Positions 34,842 to 44,536 of a DNA stretch of 64,000 bases are shown piece by piece. The translations under genes were made by a program, and so were the position numbers. The notes below the pieces were generated by a model. The model was not told where the DNA came from and ran no database searches. It was given only the letters and a program-made list of their open reading frames with translations. Within the stretch, counting starts at the first letter, position 1, and each line of letters begins with the position of its first letter. The stretch comes from Bacteroidia bacterium (GTDB lineage: Bacteria; Bacteroidota; Bacteroidia; Flavobacteriales; Flavobacteriaceae). Location: contig JAUIBP010000002.1 of NCBI GenBank assembly GCA_030427735.1, forward strand, positions 62,001 through 126,000, given 5' to 3'.

Positions 34842-36293
34842 TTAATTTTTTGAATTATTAGCTGAAGTTCCAGATGTTCTTGGGTCTGCTCCAGTACCTA
34901 CTAAACTATCTCCTCTTTCTCTTATTTTCTTGTAACGCTCTCCAGAAGACTTTAAAATAGTCTTAACTTCTGCTTGAGCAATTACAGGGAATGTTCTAGA
35001 ATATAATAAGAACAACACGAAAAAGAATCCTATAGTTCCAATAAATATTCCTATATCAACAAATGTTGGGGAGAACATTGTCCAAGACGATGGTAAGTAA
35101 TCGCGGTGTAACGAGGTTACAATAATTACAAAACGCTCAAACCACATTCCTATGTTTACTACGATAGAGATAAAGAACGAGAACATAATACTTGTTCTTA
35201 GTTTTTTGAACCACATAAATTGTGGAGAAAACACGTTACAAGTCATCATCGCCCAGTATGCCCACCAATAAGGTCCGGTTGCTCTGTTTAAGAACGCATA
35301 TTGTTCGTACTCTACACCAGAATACCAAGCAATAAATAATTCTGTTATATACGCCACACCAACAATGGAACCTGTAATCATGATTACGATGTTCATTAAC
35401 TCGATGTGTTGTACTGTAATATAATCTTCAAGATTACATACTTTTCTCATTATTATAAGTAATGTGTTTACCATCGCAAATCCAGAGAAAATCGCTCCTG
35501 CAACGAAGTAAGGAGGGAAAATCGTGGTATGCCATCCTGGTATTACCGAAGTAGCGAAATCGAAAGATACAATGGTGTGTACAGAAAGTACAAGTGGTGT
35601 AGCTAAACCTGCTAATACCAAAGATACTTCTTCAAAACGTTGCCAGTCTTTTGCACGTCCTGACCAACCAAAACTTAAAATAGAATAAATTTTCTTTTGG
35701 AATGGCTTTACAGCGCGATCTCTTAACATAGCGAAGTCTGGAAGTAAACCTGTCCACCAGAACACTAAAGATACCGATAGATACGTTGAAATCGCAAATA
35801 CGTCCCAAAGTAATGGCGAGTTAAAGTTAACCCATAACGATCCAAATTGGTTAGGAATAGGTAACACCCAATACCCCATCCATGGACGACCCATGTGAAT
35901 GATTGGGAATAAACCTGCCTGTACTACCGAGAAGATAGTCATAGCTTCTGCAGAACGGTTAATGGCCATTCTCCATTTTTGACGGAATAACAATAGTACT
36001 GCAGAAATTAATGTTCCTGCGTGACCAATACCTACCCACCAAACAAAGTTAGTAATGTCCCAGGCCCAACCAACGGTTTTATTTAAACCCCAAGTTCCAA
36101 TACCTGTCGATACTGTGTAAATAATACATCCTAATCCCCAAAGGAAAGCTACTAAGGCAATAGAAAATACTATCCACCATTGTTTATTTGCTCTTCCTTC
36201 TACAGGTCTTGCTACCTCCACAGACACATCGTGGTATGATTTTTCGCCTGTAACTAAAGGTCTTCTAATAGGTGCTTCGTAATGAGACGCCAT
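34842..36293 (-). CDS. actC: alternative complex III subunit ActC (NrfD/PsrC family, quinone-binding)
   Basis: A 483-residue integral membrane protein with about ten helices. It holds the family segments FVWWVGIGHAGTLISAVLLL and MGRPWMGYWVLPIPNQFGSL, with the membrane His and Arg residues that line the menaquinol site and proposed half-channel in this family, and a C-terminal Ser/Gly-rich tail. ActC receives electrons from menaquinol and passes them to the Fe-S clusters of ActB. It is 30 bases after actB. Confidence 0.96.
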   Translation of the reverse strand: MASHYEAPIRRPLVTGEKSYHDVSVEVARPVEGRANKQWWIVFSIALVAFLWGLGCIIYTVSTGIGTWGLNKTVGWAWDITNFVWWVGIGHAGTLISAVLLLFRQKWRMAINRSAEAMTIFSVVQAGLFPIIHMGRPWMGYWVLPIPNQFGSLWVNFNSPLLWDVFAISTYLSVSLVFWWTGLLPDFAMLRDRAVKPFQKKIYSILSFGWSGRAKDWQRFEEVSLVLAGLATPLVLSVHTIVSFDFATSVIPGWHTTIFPPYFVAGAIFSGFAMVNTLLIIMRKVCNLEDYITVQHIELMNIVIMITGSIVGVAYITELFIAWYSGVEYEQYAFLNRATGPYWWAYWAMMTCNVFSPQFMWFKKLRTSIMFSFFISIVVNIGMWFERFVIIVTSLHRDYLPSSWTMFSPTFVDIGIFIGTIGFFFVLFLLYSRTFPVIAQAEVKTILKSSGERYKKIRERGDSLVGTGADPRTSGTSANNSKN

Positions 36294-36323
36294 ATCCTTT
36301 TATAATTATTTCTAGATTCGTTA

Positions 36324-39300
36324 TTATGCTTCTGTTGTATTTCTCACTTTTGTTTGATACATCACGTTTGGTTTTGTGCCAACGTGTTCTAACAAGTGAT
36401 ACATACGATTATCTTCTTTAAGGTGTGCTACCTTACTGTTTTTATCGTTTATGTCTCCAAAAATCATGGCACCACTGCTACAAGCTGCAGAACATGCTGT
36501 TTGGAATTCACCGTCTTTAATTTCTCTACCATCGCGTTTTGCATCAAGAACTGTTTTTTGTGTCATTTGAATACACATAGAACATTTCTCCATAACACCA
36601 CGAGAACGTACAACAACATCTGGATTTAATACCATACGACCTAAATCGTCGTTCATATGGTAATCAAACTCATCGTTACCATTGTAAAGGAACCAGTTAA
36701 AACGACGTACTTTATAAGGACAGTTGTTTGCACAATATCTTGTACCTACACAACGGTTATACGCCATATGGTTTTGTCCTTGACGCCCGTGAGAAGTTGC
36801 TGCTACCGGACAAACAGTTTCACATGGTGCGTGATTACAATGTTGACACATTACTGGTTGGAAAGCTACTTGTGGATTTTCTGAAGCATGCTCCATTTCT
36901 CCAAATTCGCTTAATGAACTACCTAAGCCAGAAATATTATCTTTTTTCTCGTTATCGCCTTCGAATGATTCTTCAGACGAATAATATCTATCTATACGTA
37001 ACCAGTGCATATCGCGGCTACGACGAATTTCACTCTTACCAACTACTGGTACGTTGTTTTCTGCATGACAAGCAATAACACAAGCACCACATCCTGTACA
37101 AGCATTTAAATCGATAGATAAGTTAAAATGGTGGCCGATAGAACGATCGAACTCATCCCATAAATCAACATCTGGAGACGTTACAGGAGTTTCTACGTGG
37201 TTTAAAGACACTACAGGCATGGCATTCCATTCTGCTTTATCTTTAGTATTGAAAATCTCTAAAGTTGTTTCTTTAACGATATCGCCACGCCCCATTAGTG
37301 TGTTATGTAACTGCACACAAGCAAATTCATGCTCGCCAGCTACTGCACTAATGCTAACATTTTGTACTGTATTAAAATTGTGGTATAAAGCATAAGCGTT
37401 AACACCAGTTTTCATTTCGTCTTTTAAACCAGCAGTTCTACCGTAACCAAACGATAAACCTACCGTGCCTTTAGCTTGTCCAGGCTGAATAATTACAGGC
37501 ACACGATCTAAAGTAGTACCGTTAACTGTCACGCTTGCATAACTACCATTTAAGGCACCGTTAGCCACGTTTTTATTCATTAAACCTAATGCATCAGCAT
37601 CAGCTTTAGATACCGTTAAATAGTTATCCCAAGAGGTTCTTGTAATAGGATCTGGGAACTCTTGTAACCATGGGTTATTTGCTTGTTGGCCATCACCCAT
37701 ACCTGTTTTAGTATATAACACTAACTCTAATCCTTCGGAAGTAGCAGAAGCTACCAATTTTGAAGCGGCTTCGGCTCCTGAAATTACTGCGATAGCAACA
37801 TCAGCACCGTCAGTTCCTTCAGAACCTGTTGAAACAGTTTTAGAAGTTGTAGTTGTTACATATTCATCTTTATCTTCTTCTGCTAAACCTACACCTACAG
37901 CGGCATCATGAATCACACCACCTACCCAGGTACGTTTTTTCTTAGCTTTTAAAGCTGTTGTAGTTTCTTCTATAGTTTCTGTAGAAACGCCATTCACTAA
38001 AGCTCCTATTTTACCAACAATGAAAGATCCATCGTGTAAAGCTTGATTGAATGAGGCTCCTCCTAAAATATTAGATTCCCAAGTATCTTTAATAAAATCG
38101 TGGTAGGTAAATGTATTTCCTGTCCAAGTTAATAAAGCATCTTGGAATTGTTTCGTATCGAATAACGGACGAATAGTTGGTTGAGTTAACGCAAAATGTC
38201 CGCGTTTAATTTCTACATCACCCCAAGCTTCTAAATAATGTGGCGCTGCAGCAACATATTGTGTGTTTGAAGATGTCTCATCAGATTTCAAAGAAAATGC
38301 AACACTTAAGCTGGTTTTCTTTAAACCTTCAGAAAATTCACCTGCATTAGGCAACGTATATAATGGGTTTACACCACTCATAATAATAGCTCCAACACGT
38401 CCAGCATTCATATCTGAAACTAATTTAGCTACCGCTGCATTATTGCCTTGTCTTGTAAGAATAGGTAATCTTGGGTGAAATGCTTTACTATTTAACGCTT
38501 CATTTATTTCTAAAACTAAAGCTTGTGCATTTACATCTTGAATACCTGAAACCACTACACCACCACGTCCTGCTTTTTTAAGCGCACTAGCAGCAGCTTT
38601 TACAGCAGTATCGATATGCTCTGGTAAATCTCCAGAAACAGAACCACCAACAACATAGCTATACAATTTAGCTAAAGCTACTTTTTGCTGAGCAGGGGTT
38701 AACGGCACACGCTTATCGGCGTTAGCACCAGTTAACGACATGTTAGATTCGAATTGGATATGGCGCGACATTTTACCTTCGCTAGGTACTCTACCTTTTG
38801 CATAACCAGAATCGAAACCACCGCCTTGCCAATCGCCTAGAAAATCTGCACCAACAGAAACAATAGTCTCCGCTTGAGCAAAGTTATAACTTGCTAAACC
38901 ACGACGACCGTATTTTGCTTGGTAAGCGTCTAATGCTTTAGATTCTGAAATTGCATCGTAAATTACATGACGAACATTACCGTATTTTTCTTTAAAAAGA
39001 TTAATTATTCTATCTGTGGTTGGACTCGCAAAAGTTTGTGTTAACAACACAATCTCTTTACCAGAACCAGAAATAGAAGTTAATTGCGAAGTAATTTCTT
39101 GATCTAAATCATTCCAAGAAATTGGATTTCCTTCTTTTAAAGGACCTTGTACTCTTAAGCTATCGTACAAACCTAAAACTGAGGCATTCACTCTGGCATT
39201 AGCACTACCATGTGTTTTAGCCAAAGCATTATTTTCAATTTTAATAGGACGCCCTTCACGCGTTTTCACTAAAACACTTGCAAAATCGAAACCATCTGCA

Positions 39301-39599
39301 ATTGTTGTTGCGTAATAGTTGGCTACACCAGGAATAATTTGTTCTGGTTGCACTACATAAGGAATCGACTTGACTACTGGTCCTTCACAAGCTGCAAGTG
39401 ATGCGGCCGCTGTACTAAAACCAACATATTTTAAGAAATCACGACGTGTAGTAGAAGAAGATTCTAGCGTTGCTTTATCTCCTAAAAACTCATCTGTAGG
39501 AATTTCTTCAACAAATTCGTTTTGTTTTAGCGCCTCAACCATAGAGCTGTTTTCGTTTAGCTCTTCAACACTTTTCCAGTATTTCTTGTTTGATGACAT
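36324..39599 (-). CDS. actB: alternative complex III subunit ActB (molybdopterin-fold plus iron-sulfur protein)
   Basis: A 1091-residue fusion. A Tat-type signal (TRRDFLKYVGF, residues 51-61) ends in a lipobox with C71, so the protein is an exported lipoprotein. The first two thirds resemble the molybdopterin oxidoreductase fold, which carries no molybdenum in studied complexes. The last third is a ferredoxin-like domain with four cluster motifs: CTGCGACVIAC, CQHCNHAPCETVC, CVGTRYCANNC and CSMC...CSAAC. The third lacks one cysteine (Thr in its place), which fits three [4Fe-4S] and one [3Fe-4S] cluster. Electrons run from ActC through these clusters to ActA. It is the largest gene of the operon. 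Confidence 0.96.
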   Translation of the reverse strand: MSSNKKYWKSVEELNENSSMVEALKQNEFVEEIPTDEFLGDKATLESSSTTRRDFLKYVGFSTAAASLAACEGPVVKSIPYVVQPEQIIPGVANYYATTIADGFDFASVLVKTREGRPIKIENNALAKTHGSANARVNASVLGLYDSLRVQGPLKEGNPISWNDLDQEITSQLTSISGSGKEIVLLTQTFASPTTDRIINLFKEKYGNVRHVIYDAISESKALDAYQAKYGRRGLASYNFAQAETIVSVGADFLGDWQGGGFDSGYAKGRVPSEGKMSRHIQFESNMSLTGANADKRVPLTPAQQKVALAKLYSYVVGGSVSGDLPEHIDTAVKAAASALKKAGRGGVVVSGIQDVNAQALVLEINEALNSKAFHPRLPILTRQGNNAAVAKLVSDMNAGRVGAIIMSGVNPLYTLPNAGEFSEGLKKTSLSVAFSLKSDETSSNTQYVAAAPHYLEAWGDVEIKRGHFALTQPTIRPLFDTKQFQDALLTWTGNTFTYHDFIKDTWESNILGGASFNQALHDGSFIVGKIGALVNGVSTETIEETTTALKAKKKRTWVGGVIHDAAVGVGLAEEDKDEYVTTTTSKTVSTGSEGTDGADVAIAVISGAEAASKLVASATSEGLELVLYTKTGMGDGQQANNPWLQEFPDPITRTSWDNYLTVSKADADALGLMNKNVANGALNGSYASVTVNGTTLDRVPVIIQPGQAKGTVGLSFGYGRTAGLKDEMKTGVNAYALYHNFNTVQNVSISAVAGEHEFACVQLHNTLMGRGDIVKETTLEIFNTKDKAEWNAMPVVSLNHVETPVTSPDVDLWDEFDRSIGHHFNLSIDLNACTGCGACVIACHAENNVPVVGKSEIRRSRDMHWLRIDRYYSSEESFEGDNEKKDNISGLGSSLSEFGEMEHASENPQVAFQPVMCQHCNHAPCETVCPVAATSHGRQGQNHMAYNRCVGTRYCANNCPYKVRRFNWFLYNGNDEFDYHMNDDLGRMVLNPDVVVRSRGVMEKCSMCIQMTQKTVLDAKRDGREIKDGEFQTACSAACSSGAMIFGDINDKNSKVAHLKEDNRMYHLLEHVGTKPNVMYQTKVRNTTEA

Positions 39600-39672
39600 A
39601 TTGTATAATTGAATTACTTCGTATTTATTTTAAATTTTTCGTTTTACCGAAAAGACTATAAATCTTATTTTA

Positions 39673-41007
39673 TTAATAATGACATTTACCACATTCTAAA
39701 GCACCCATCTGCGCAGCTGTCAATTCTTCTACGCCATACTTTTTAGATAACTCTTCGTGAATTTTGGTATAATAATCGTTGTCTTTAACTTTAACATTAG
39801 TCTCTCTATGACAGTTGATACACCAACCCATAGTTAATGGAGCGTGTTGATACATCACTTCCATTTCTTGAACAGGACCATGACAAGTTTGACACTCTAC
39901 ACCCGCAACAGTAACGTGTTGCGAGTGGTTGAAATACACAAAGTCTGGTAAATTATGAATACGAACCCATTTAACTGGCTGCGTTTCTCCTGTATATTTT
40001 TGCTCTACATCGTCCCAACCAACAGCTTTATACAACTTCTTGATTTCGCCATCGTAGAATTCTTTACTGTGTTCTGCAGTTGCAGTTTCTGGAGCCACTT
40101 CGTAAATTGATTTATGACAGTTCATACATACATTTAACGAAGGAATACCTGATTGCTTACTTACTCTAGCAGAAGAGTGACAATACTTACAGTCTATACC
40201 ATTGTCTCCAGCATGTATTTTATGAGAATAGTGTATTGGTTGAACCGGCTGATACCCTTGATCTACGCCTACCTGCATCATGTAACCATAAGCATAATAC
40301 GCACCAACTAACAACAAGAAGATAGTGGTAACCAATACTAAAAATTGATTTTTCACGAAAGCCTTCCAAAGCGGCATACGTGCAGACTCTTCTACAACCA
40401 CTCCTTTAGCATCGGCAAAACGGTTTAAGGTTTGACGCACTAAAATTAACGCCATTGCCAACAAACCAAATAACAACACTAAAGCTCCTAAAATAATTTG
40501 ATTGGAAATACCATCGTTACTGCCCGCAGCAACAGCAGCTCCTACTGGCGCAGCACCTGCAGCTGGCTCAGCTTTCTTTTCTGCCGTATACGCTAAAATA
40601 TTATTGATATCATCATCAGATAATTGCGGGAAAGCCGTCATCGGCACGCCGTTATACTCGTTAAATATTTTGTTGGCATAATCGTCTCCAGATTTAATTA
40701 ATCCAGAACTATTTCTTACCCAAGAATGAATCCAATCTCTATCTAATCCTGATTCACTTAAACGTGCCTCAATATCTCTTAAAGCTGGACCTGTCATTTT
40801 TTTATCTAATTGGTGACAAGCCGCACAATTAGAATTAAACAATGCTTTACCTTTTGCGGGATCTCCATCTTGCGCAGAAAGCGAGGTTGTAAATGCAAGT
40901 AAAATAATTAAACCGAAACGGAAAATGTTTTTGTTTAATTTACAGTGTATCACCTGTTTCATATTTTTGGTTGAATTAACTCCTATACTTTGGTACTCTT
41001 TTTCCAT
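39673..41007 (-). CDS. actA: alternative complex III subunit ActA, multiheme cytochrome c with fused N-terminal cytochrome domain
   Basis: A 444-residue protein. Two starts are possible: ATG at 41007, or ATG at 40962, which gives a more usual signal peptide (MKQVIHCKLNKNIFRFG, then LIILLAFTTSLSAQ). I keep the longer frame because a promoter-like site lies 36 bases upstream of it. A monoheme cytochrome c domain (CAACH, about residues 61-65) is followed by two membrane helices (about 172-192 and 220-242), then a class III-type region with five more CxxCH sites: CKYCH, CMNCH, CQTCH, CINCH and CGKCH near the C-terminus. So six heme sites are present. It heads the act-cox operon. Heme attachment machinery is not in the window. 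Confidence 0.94.
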   Translation of the reverse strand: MEKEYQSIGVNSTKNMKQVIHCKLNKNIFRFGLIILLAFTTSLSAQDGDPAKGKALFNSNCAACHQLDKKMTGPALRDIEARLSESGLDRDWIHSWVRNSSGLIKSGDDYANKIFNEYNGVPMTAFPQLSDDDINNILAYTAEKKAEPAAGAAPVGAAVAAGSNDGISNQIILGALVLLFGLLAMALILVRQTLNRFADAKGVVVEESARMPLWKAFVKNQFLVLVTTIFLLLVGAYYAYGYMMQVGVDQGYQPVQPIHYSHKIHAGDNGIDCKYCHSSARVSKQSGIPSLNVCMNCHKSIYEVAPETATAEHSKEFYDGEIKKLYKAVGWDDVEQKYTGETQPVKWVRIHNLPDFVYFNHSQHVTVAGVECQTCHGPVQEMEVMYQHAPLTMGWCINCHRETNVKVKDNDYYTKIHEELSKKYGVEELTAAQMGALECGKCHY

Positions 41008-41043
41008 CTATAATAAGAAAAATACAGTTATAAAAATTTCGAA

Positions 41044-41051
41044 CAAAAGTA
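41044..41051 (-). promoter_or_regulatory. candidate -7 element of the act-cox operon
   Basis: On the minus strand this is TACTTTTG, matching TAnnTTTG, 36 bases before the longer actA start. No TTG is at the ideal -33 position. It would drive the whole 11.6-kb ActABCDEF-Cox2-Cox1 unit. Confidence 0.45.
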
Positions 41052-41149
41052 ACATTTAAAGTCGATTTTAGAAATGTTACAGAAGTGTTAATCTATAATT
41101 TAGAGGGATTCTAAATAAAAAAACACAATAACTTTACACGAATAACTTT

Positions 41150-41157
41150 TACATTTG
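41150..41157 (+). promoter_or_regulatory. candidate -7 element of the SPOR gene
   Basis: TACATTTG, a full TAnnTTTG match, 17 bases before the ATG at 41175. The -33 position shows no TTG. The site is divergent from the act operon promoter about 100 bases away. Confidence 0.45.
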
Positions 41158-41174
41158 TACTAAATAAGTTGAAA

Positions 41175-41570
41175 ATGAAATTATTGAATTTTAAAATCGC
41201 TGGACTAACAGCTGTATGCGTCTTTACATTAGCTTCTACCGCCTTTGCACAACAAGGTTCGTTAGCTATTAACCAAGACCAGGAAATTAATAAATTGCTT
41301 GAAGTAAAGAAAGAAATGGATAAGGATGAAAACGCTTCAGATCGGTTTAAAATCCAAATCTATTCTGGAAATCGTGCCAATGCCGAGAAAACACAAAAAG
41401 ATTTCGGCAACAAGTTCGACCAATGGAAATCTACCTTAGTTTACGAAACCCCAAACTACAAGGTTTGGATTGGCAGTTTTAGAAGCCGTTTAGAAGCCGA
41501 TAGAGCGTTAATAGATATAAAAAAGGAATATCCTAACGGATTTATATTTAAGCCTAAAAAAGCGAATTAA
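41175..41570 (+). CDS. exported SPOR-domain protein
   Basis: I start at the ATG at 41175; a TTG two codons earlier also keeps the frame, but the ATG gives a standard signal peptide (MKLLNFKIAGLTAVCVFTLA, cleaved after AFA). The 131-residue product has a C-terminal SPOR domain (residues about 55-131: RFKIQIYSGNRANAEKTQKD and YKVWIGSFRSRLEADRALID). SPOR domains bind denuded septal peptidoglycan. The protein is short, with only about 30 residues between signal and domain, and may be periplasmic and soluble. It is monocistronic and convergent with infB, with a shared terminator between. Confidence 0.9.
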   Translation: MKLLNFKIAGLTAVCVFTLASTAFAQQGSLAINQDQEINKLLEVKKEMDKDENASDRFKIQIYSGNRANAEKTQKDFGNKFDQWKSTLVYETPNYKVWIGSFRSRLEADRALIDIKKEYPNGFIFKPKKAN

Positions 41571-41588
41571 CACACAACGTTATTACAT

Positions 41589-41618
41589 AAAAAAGGCGAC
41601 CATTTGGTCGCCTTTTTT
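41589..41618. terminator. bidirectional terminator between the SPOR gene and infB
   Basis: A 14-bp palindrome (AAAAAAGGCGACCA/TGGTCGCCTTTTTT) with a 2-base centre and A/T runs on both sides. It serves the plus-strand SPOR gene and the minus-strand infB, which converge on it. Confidence 0.9.
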
Positions 41619-41635
41619 ATGTTTGATACCGAAAA

Positions 41636-44506
41636 TTATTTCAGTTTCTTTTTAACTTCTACTTCTTGGAATGCTTCTATAATATCGCCTTCCTTAATGT
41701 CGTTGTAGTTTTTAATTTGCATACCGCAATCGTAACCTTTAGAGACTTCTTTAACATCGTCTTTAAAGCGTTTTAACGACGCTAACTCTCCTGTAAACAC
41801 CACTACACCATCGCGAATTAAACGTACTCCAGAGTTTCTGTAAATTTTACCACTTGTAACCATACAACCGGCAATAGAACCTACTTTAGATACTTTAAAA
41901 ATTTCGCGAATTTCGGCGTTACCTGTTACCTCTTCTTTAAGTTCTGGAGACAACATACCTTCCATAGCATCTTTAAGATCGTTAATCGCATCGTAGATAA
42001 TAGAGTATGTTCTGATGTCGATTTCTTCTTTATCGGCAATTGCTCTCGCATTACCCATTGGGCGCACGTTAAATCCGATTATAATGGCATCTGAAGCCGA
42101 CGCTAACAGTACATCACTTTCTGTAATAGCTCCAACACCTTTATGGATGATGTTTACTTGAATTTCTTCGGTAGATAATTTTTGGAACGAATCTGTTAAA
42201 GCTTCAACAGAACCATCCACATCTCCTTTAAGAATAATATTAAGCTCTTGGAAATCTCCTAATGCAATTCGACGTCCAATTTCATCTAAAGTAATATGGC
42301 GCTGTGTACGTACAGATTGCTCACGTTGTAATTGTGTACGCTTAGTTGCAATTTGTTTAGCTTCACGCTCATCTTCAAATACATTAAATTTATCTCCTGC
42401 CTGTGGCGCACCATCTAAACCTAAAATAGATACTGGTGTACTAGGGCCAGCTTCTTTAATTTCATTACCACGCTCGTCGTGCATGGCCTTCACCTTTCCA
42501 CTGTTTTTACCAGCAAGTACATAATCTCCTATTTTAAGCGTTCCTGCTTGCACTATAATAGTAGATACATAACCACGACCTTTATCTAAATATGCTTCAA
42601 CAACGGTACCGTTGGCTAGCTTATCTGGATTTGCTTTAAGCTCTAGTAACTCGGCTTCTAATAATACTTTTTCAAGTAATTCTTTTACACCTGTTCCTTG
42701 CTTGGCAGAAATATCGTGCGACTGGATTTTACCTCCCCAATCTTCAACCAATAAATTCATATTAGCAAGACCTTCCTTAATCTTATCTGGATTTGCCGTT
42801 GGCTTATCTACTTTGTTAATTGCAAATACAATTGGCACACCTGCTGCTTGAGCATGAGAAATAGCTTCTTTTGTTTGCGGCATAATATCGTCGTCTGCTG
42901 CAATAACAATAATCGCTAAATCGGTGATTTGTGCTCCACGTGCACGCATGGCGGTAAAAGCTTCGTGACCTGGTGTATCTAAAAAGGCAATTTTCTGACC
43001 ATTTTCCAGAGTTACACCATAAGCACCAATATGCTGTGTAATACCACCAGATTCGCCCGCAATAACATTCTCTTTACGAATGTAATCTAACAGCGATGTT
43101 TTACCGTGATCGACATGCCCCATTACTGTAATAATAGGAGCACGTTCTACTAAATCTTCTGGCTTATCTTCTTCTACTTCAATATTATCTTCTAAGTCTG
43201 AAGTTACAAATTCTACTTGGTAACCAAATTCTTCTGCTACAATTGATAAAGTTTCAGCATCTAAACGCTGATTCATCGTTACCATCATTCCTAACGACAT
43301 ACATGCCGAGATAATTTGGGTAACCGAAACATCCATCATTGTTGCTACTTCGCTTGCTGTAACAAACTCGGTAACTTTAAGAATTTTGCTTTCTGCTGCT
43401 TGTTGTTCAGCATCTTTCTGACTTTGCTCTCTGTGCGAATCTCTCTTGTCTCTACGGTATTTAGCACCCTTACCTTTATTAGACTTCCCTTGAAGTTTCT
43501 CTAAGGTTTCCCTTACTTGTTTTTGTACTTCTTCTTCGCTAGGCTCTTCCTTAACGATTGGGCGTCTTGGTTGTTGTCCTTTTTTACCTTTAAAACGATC
43601 GTTATTACCACGCCCTTGACCTGTATTGTTACCACCTGTATTGGTGTTTTGGTCGCCAGGCTTGCTTATACGTCTGCGTTTTCTCTTGTTTTTATTAGCA
43701 GCATTATCATTTCCTGCTGTTTTAGCAGCTGGTTTCTTTTTAGGCTTATTAAACTGAGATAAATCGATTTTCTCTCCAGCAATTTTTGGCCCGGTAAGTT
43801 TTTGATATTGTGTTTTTAAATGCTCTTGCTCTTCTTCTGCAGGTTTTTCGGAAACAACTTTTGGTTGTTCTTTTTTTACAGGCTCCTCTTTTTTAACTGG
43901 TTTTGATGCTGGTTTAGGATCTTCGGCTTTTGGTTTAGACTCTACTTTTGGAGTTTCATTAACCTTAGGCTCTTCTTTTTTAACCGGTTCTGGAGCGACC
44001 TGCTTAACTTCTGGTTTCTCTTCTTTCTTAACCTCTGGTTTAACTTCTTCAACCTTAGGTTTTTCGATTTCTTTAGAAACTACAGGTTCAGGTTTTGGAG
44101 GTTGTTGTACAGGCTCTTCTTTTTTCTCTTCTGGCTTAGCTGGTGTACTAGGTTTAGCATCTAAATCTATTTTACCCACTTGCTTAGGTCCAGAAAGTGT
44201 TGTTTTGGCTTTTACGATTTGCTCCTTCTTCGCTTCTTCTTTCTGTTTTGCTTCAAGTTCACGCTCGCGTTGTTCTCTTAAGGCTTCTTTCTCTTTAAGC
44301 TTTGCCTCGCTTACTTCTTGAGATGCCACCTTTTTGTTAGCGTCTGTTTGAAATTCGCCAGAAAGCACATTGTATACTTCCTGAGAAATTTTTGTAGTAG
44401 GACGCTTATCGATACTAATGCCTTTAGACTCTAAAAAATCTACTGCACGATCGATAGAGATGTTTAACTCACGTAAAACTTTATTTAATCTAATTGTTTC
44501 AGCCAT
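41636..44506 (-). CDS. infB: translation initiation factor IF-2
   Basis: A 956-residue IF-2. The N-terminus is the IF2_N fold ([20 protein letters not shown]). Residues about 60-360 are a low-complexity Lys/Glu/Pro-rich region, ending with an Arg/Asn/Gly-rich segment. The GTPase domain has [22 protein letters not shown] and NKVDKP. Domains 2 to 4 complete the C-terminus. IF-2 brings initiator tRNA to the ribosome. It is the last gene of rimP-nusA-infB, 30 bases after nusA. The long charged N-terminal linker is common in this phylum. Confidence 0.97.
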   Translation of the reverse strand: MAETIRLNKVLRELNISIDRAVDFLESKGISIDKRPTTKISQEVYNVLSGEFQTDANKKVASQEVSEAKLKEKEALREQRERELEAKQKEEAKKEQIVKAKTTLSGPKQVGKIDLDAKPSTPAKPEEKKEEPVQQPPKPEPVVSKEIEKPKVEEVKPEVKKEEKPEVKQVAPEPVKKEEPKVNETPKVESKPKAEDPKPASKPVKKEEPVKKEQPKVVSEKPAEEEQEHLKTQYQKLTGPKIAGEKIDLSQFNKPKKKPAAKTAGNDNAANKNKRKRRRISKPGDQNTNTGGNNTGQGRGNNDRFKGKKGQQPRRPIVKEEPSEEEVQKQVRETLEKLQGKSNKGKGAKYRRDKRDSHREQSQKDAEQQAAESKILKVTEFVTASEVATMMDVSVTQIISACMSLGMMVTMNQRLDAETLSIVAEEFGYQVEFVTSDLEDNIEVEEDKPEDLVERAPIITVMGHVDHGKTSLLDYIRKENVIAGESGGITQHIGAYGVTLENGQKIAFLDTPGHEAFTAMRARGAQITDLAIIVIAADDDIMPQTKEAISHAQAAGVPIVFAINKVDKPTANPDKIKEGLANMNLLVEDWGGKIQSHDISAKQGTGVKELLEKVLLEAELLELKANPDKLANGTVVEAYLDKGRGYVSTIIVQAGTLKIGDYVLAGKNSGKVKAMHDERGNEIKEAGPSTPVSILGLDGAPQAGDKFNVFEDEREAKQIATKRTQLQREQSVRTQRHITLDEIGRRIALGDFQELNIILKGDVDGSVEALTDSFQKLSTEEIQVNIIHKGVGAITESDVLLASASDAIIIGFNVRPMGNARAIADKEEIDIRTYSIIYDAINDLKDAMEGMLSPELKEEVTGNAEIREIFKVSKVGSIAGCMVTSGKIYRNSGVRLIRDGVVVFTGELASLKRFKDDVKEVSKGYDCGMQIKNYNDIKEGDIIEAFQEVEVKKKLK

Positions 44507-44536
44507 AAATTGCCTTTAATATACCCCAAATATATG

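Noticed and set aside
36728-37078. 116-codon frame on the plus strand
   Set aside because: It lies wholly opposite the Fe-S region of actB and has no family resemblance; a mirror of biased codon use.
41169-41174. TTG start for the SPOR-domain gene
   Set aside because: An ATG two codons later gives the usual signal peptide and needs no weak start codon.
43517-43762. Hydrophobic 81-codon frame opposite infB
   Set aside because: It mirrors the Lys/Glu/Arg-rich linker of IF-2, whose complement reads as Phe/Leu/Ser; not a membrane protein gene.
43740-44320. Low-complexity tract that could suggest a repeat array
   Set aside because: It is the normal Lys/Glu/Pro linker of IF-2 with irregular units.
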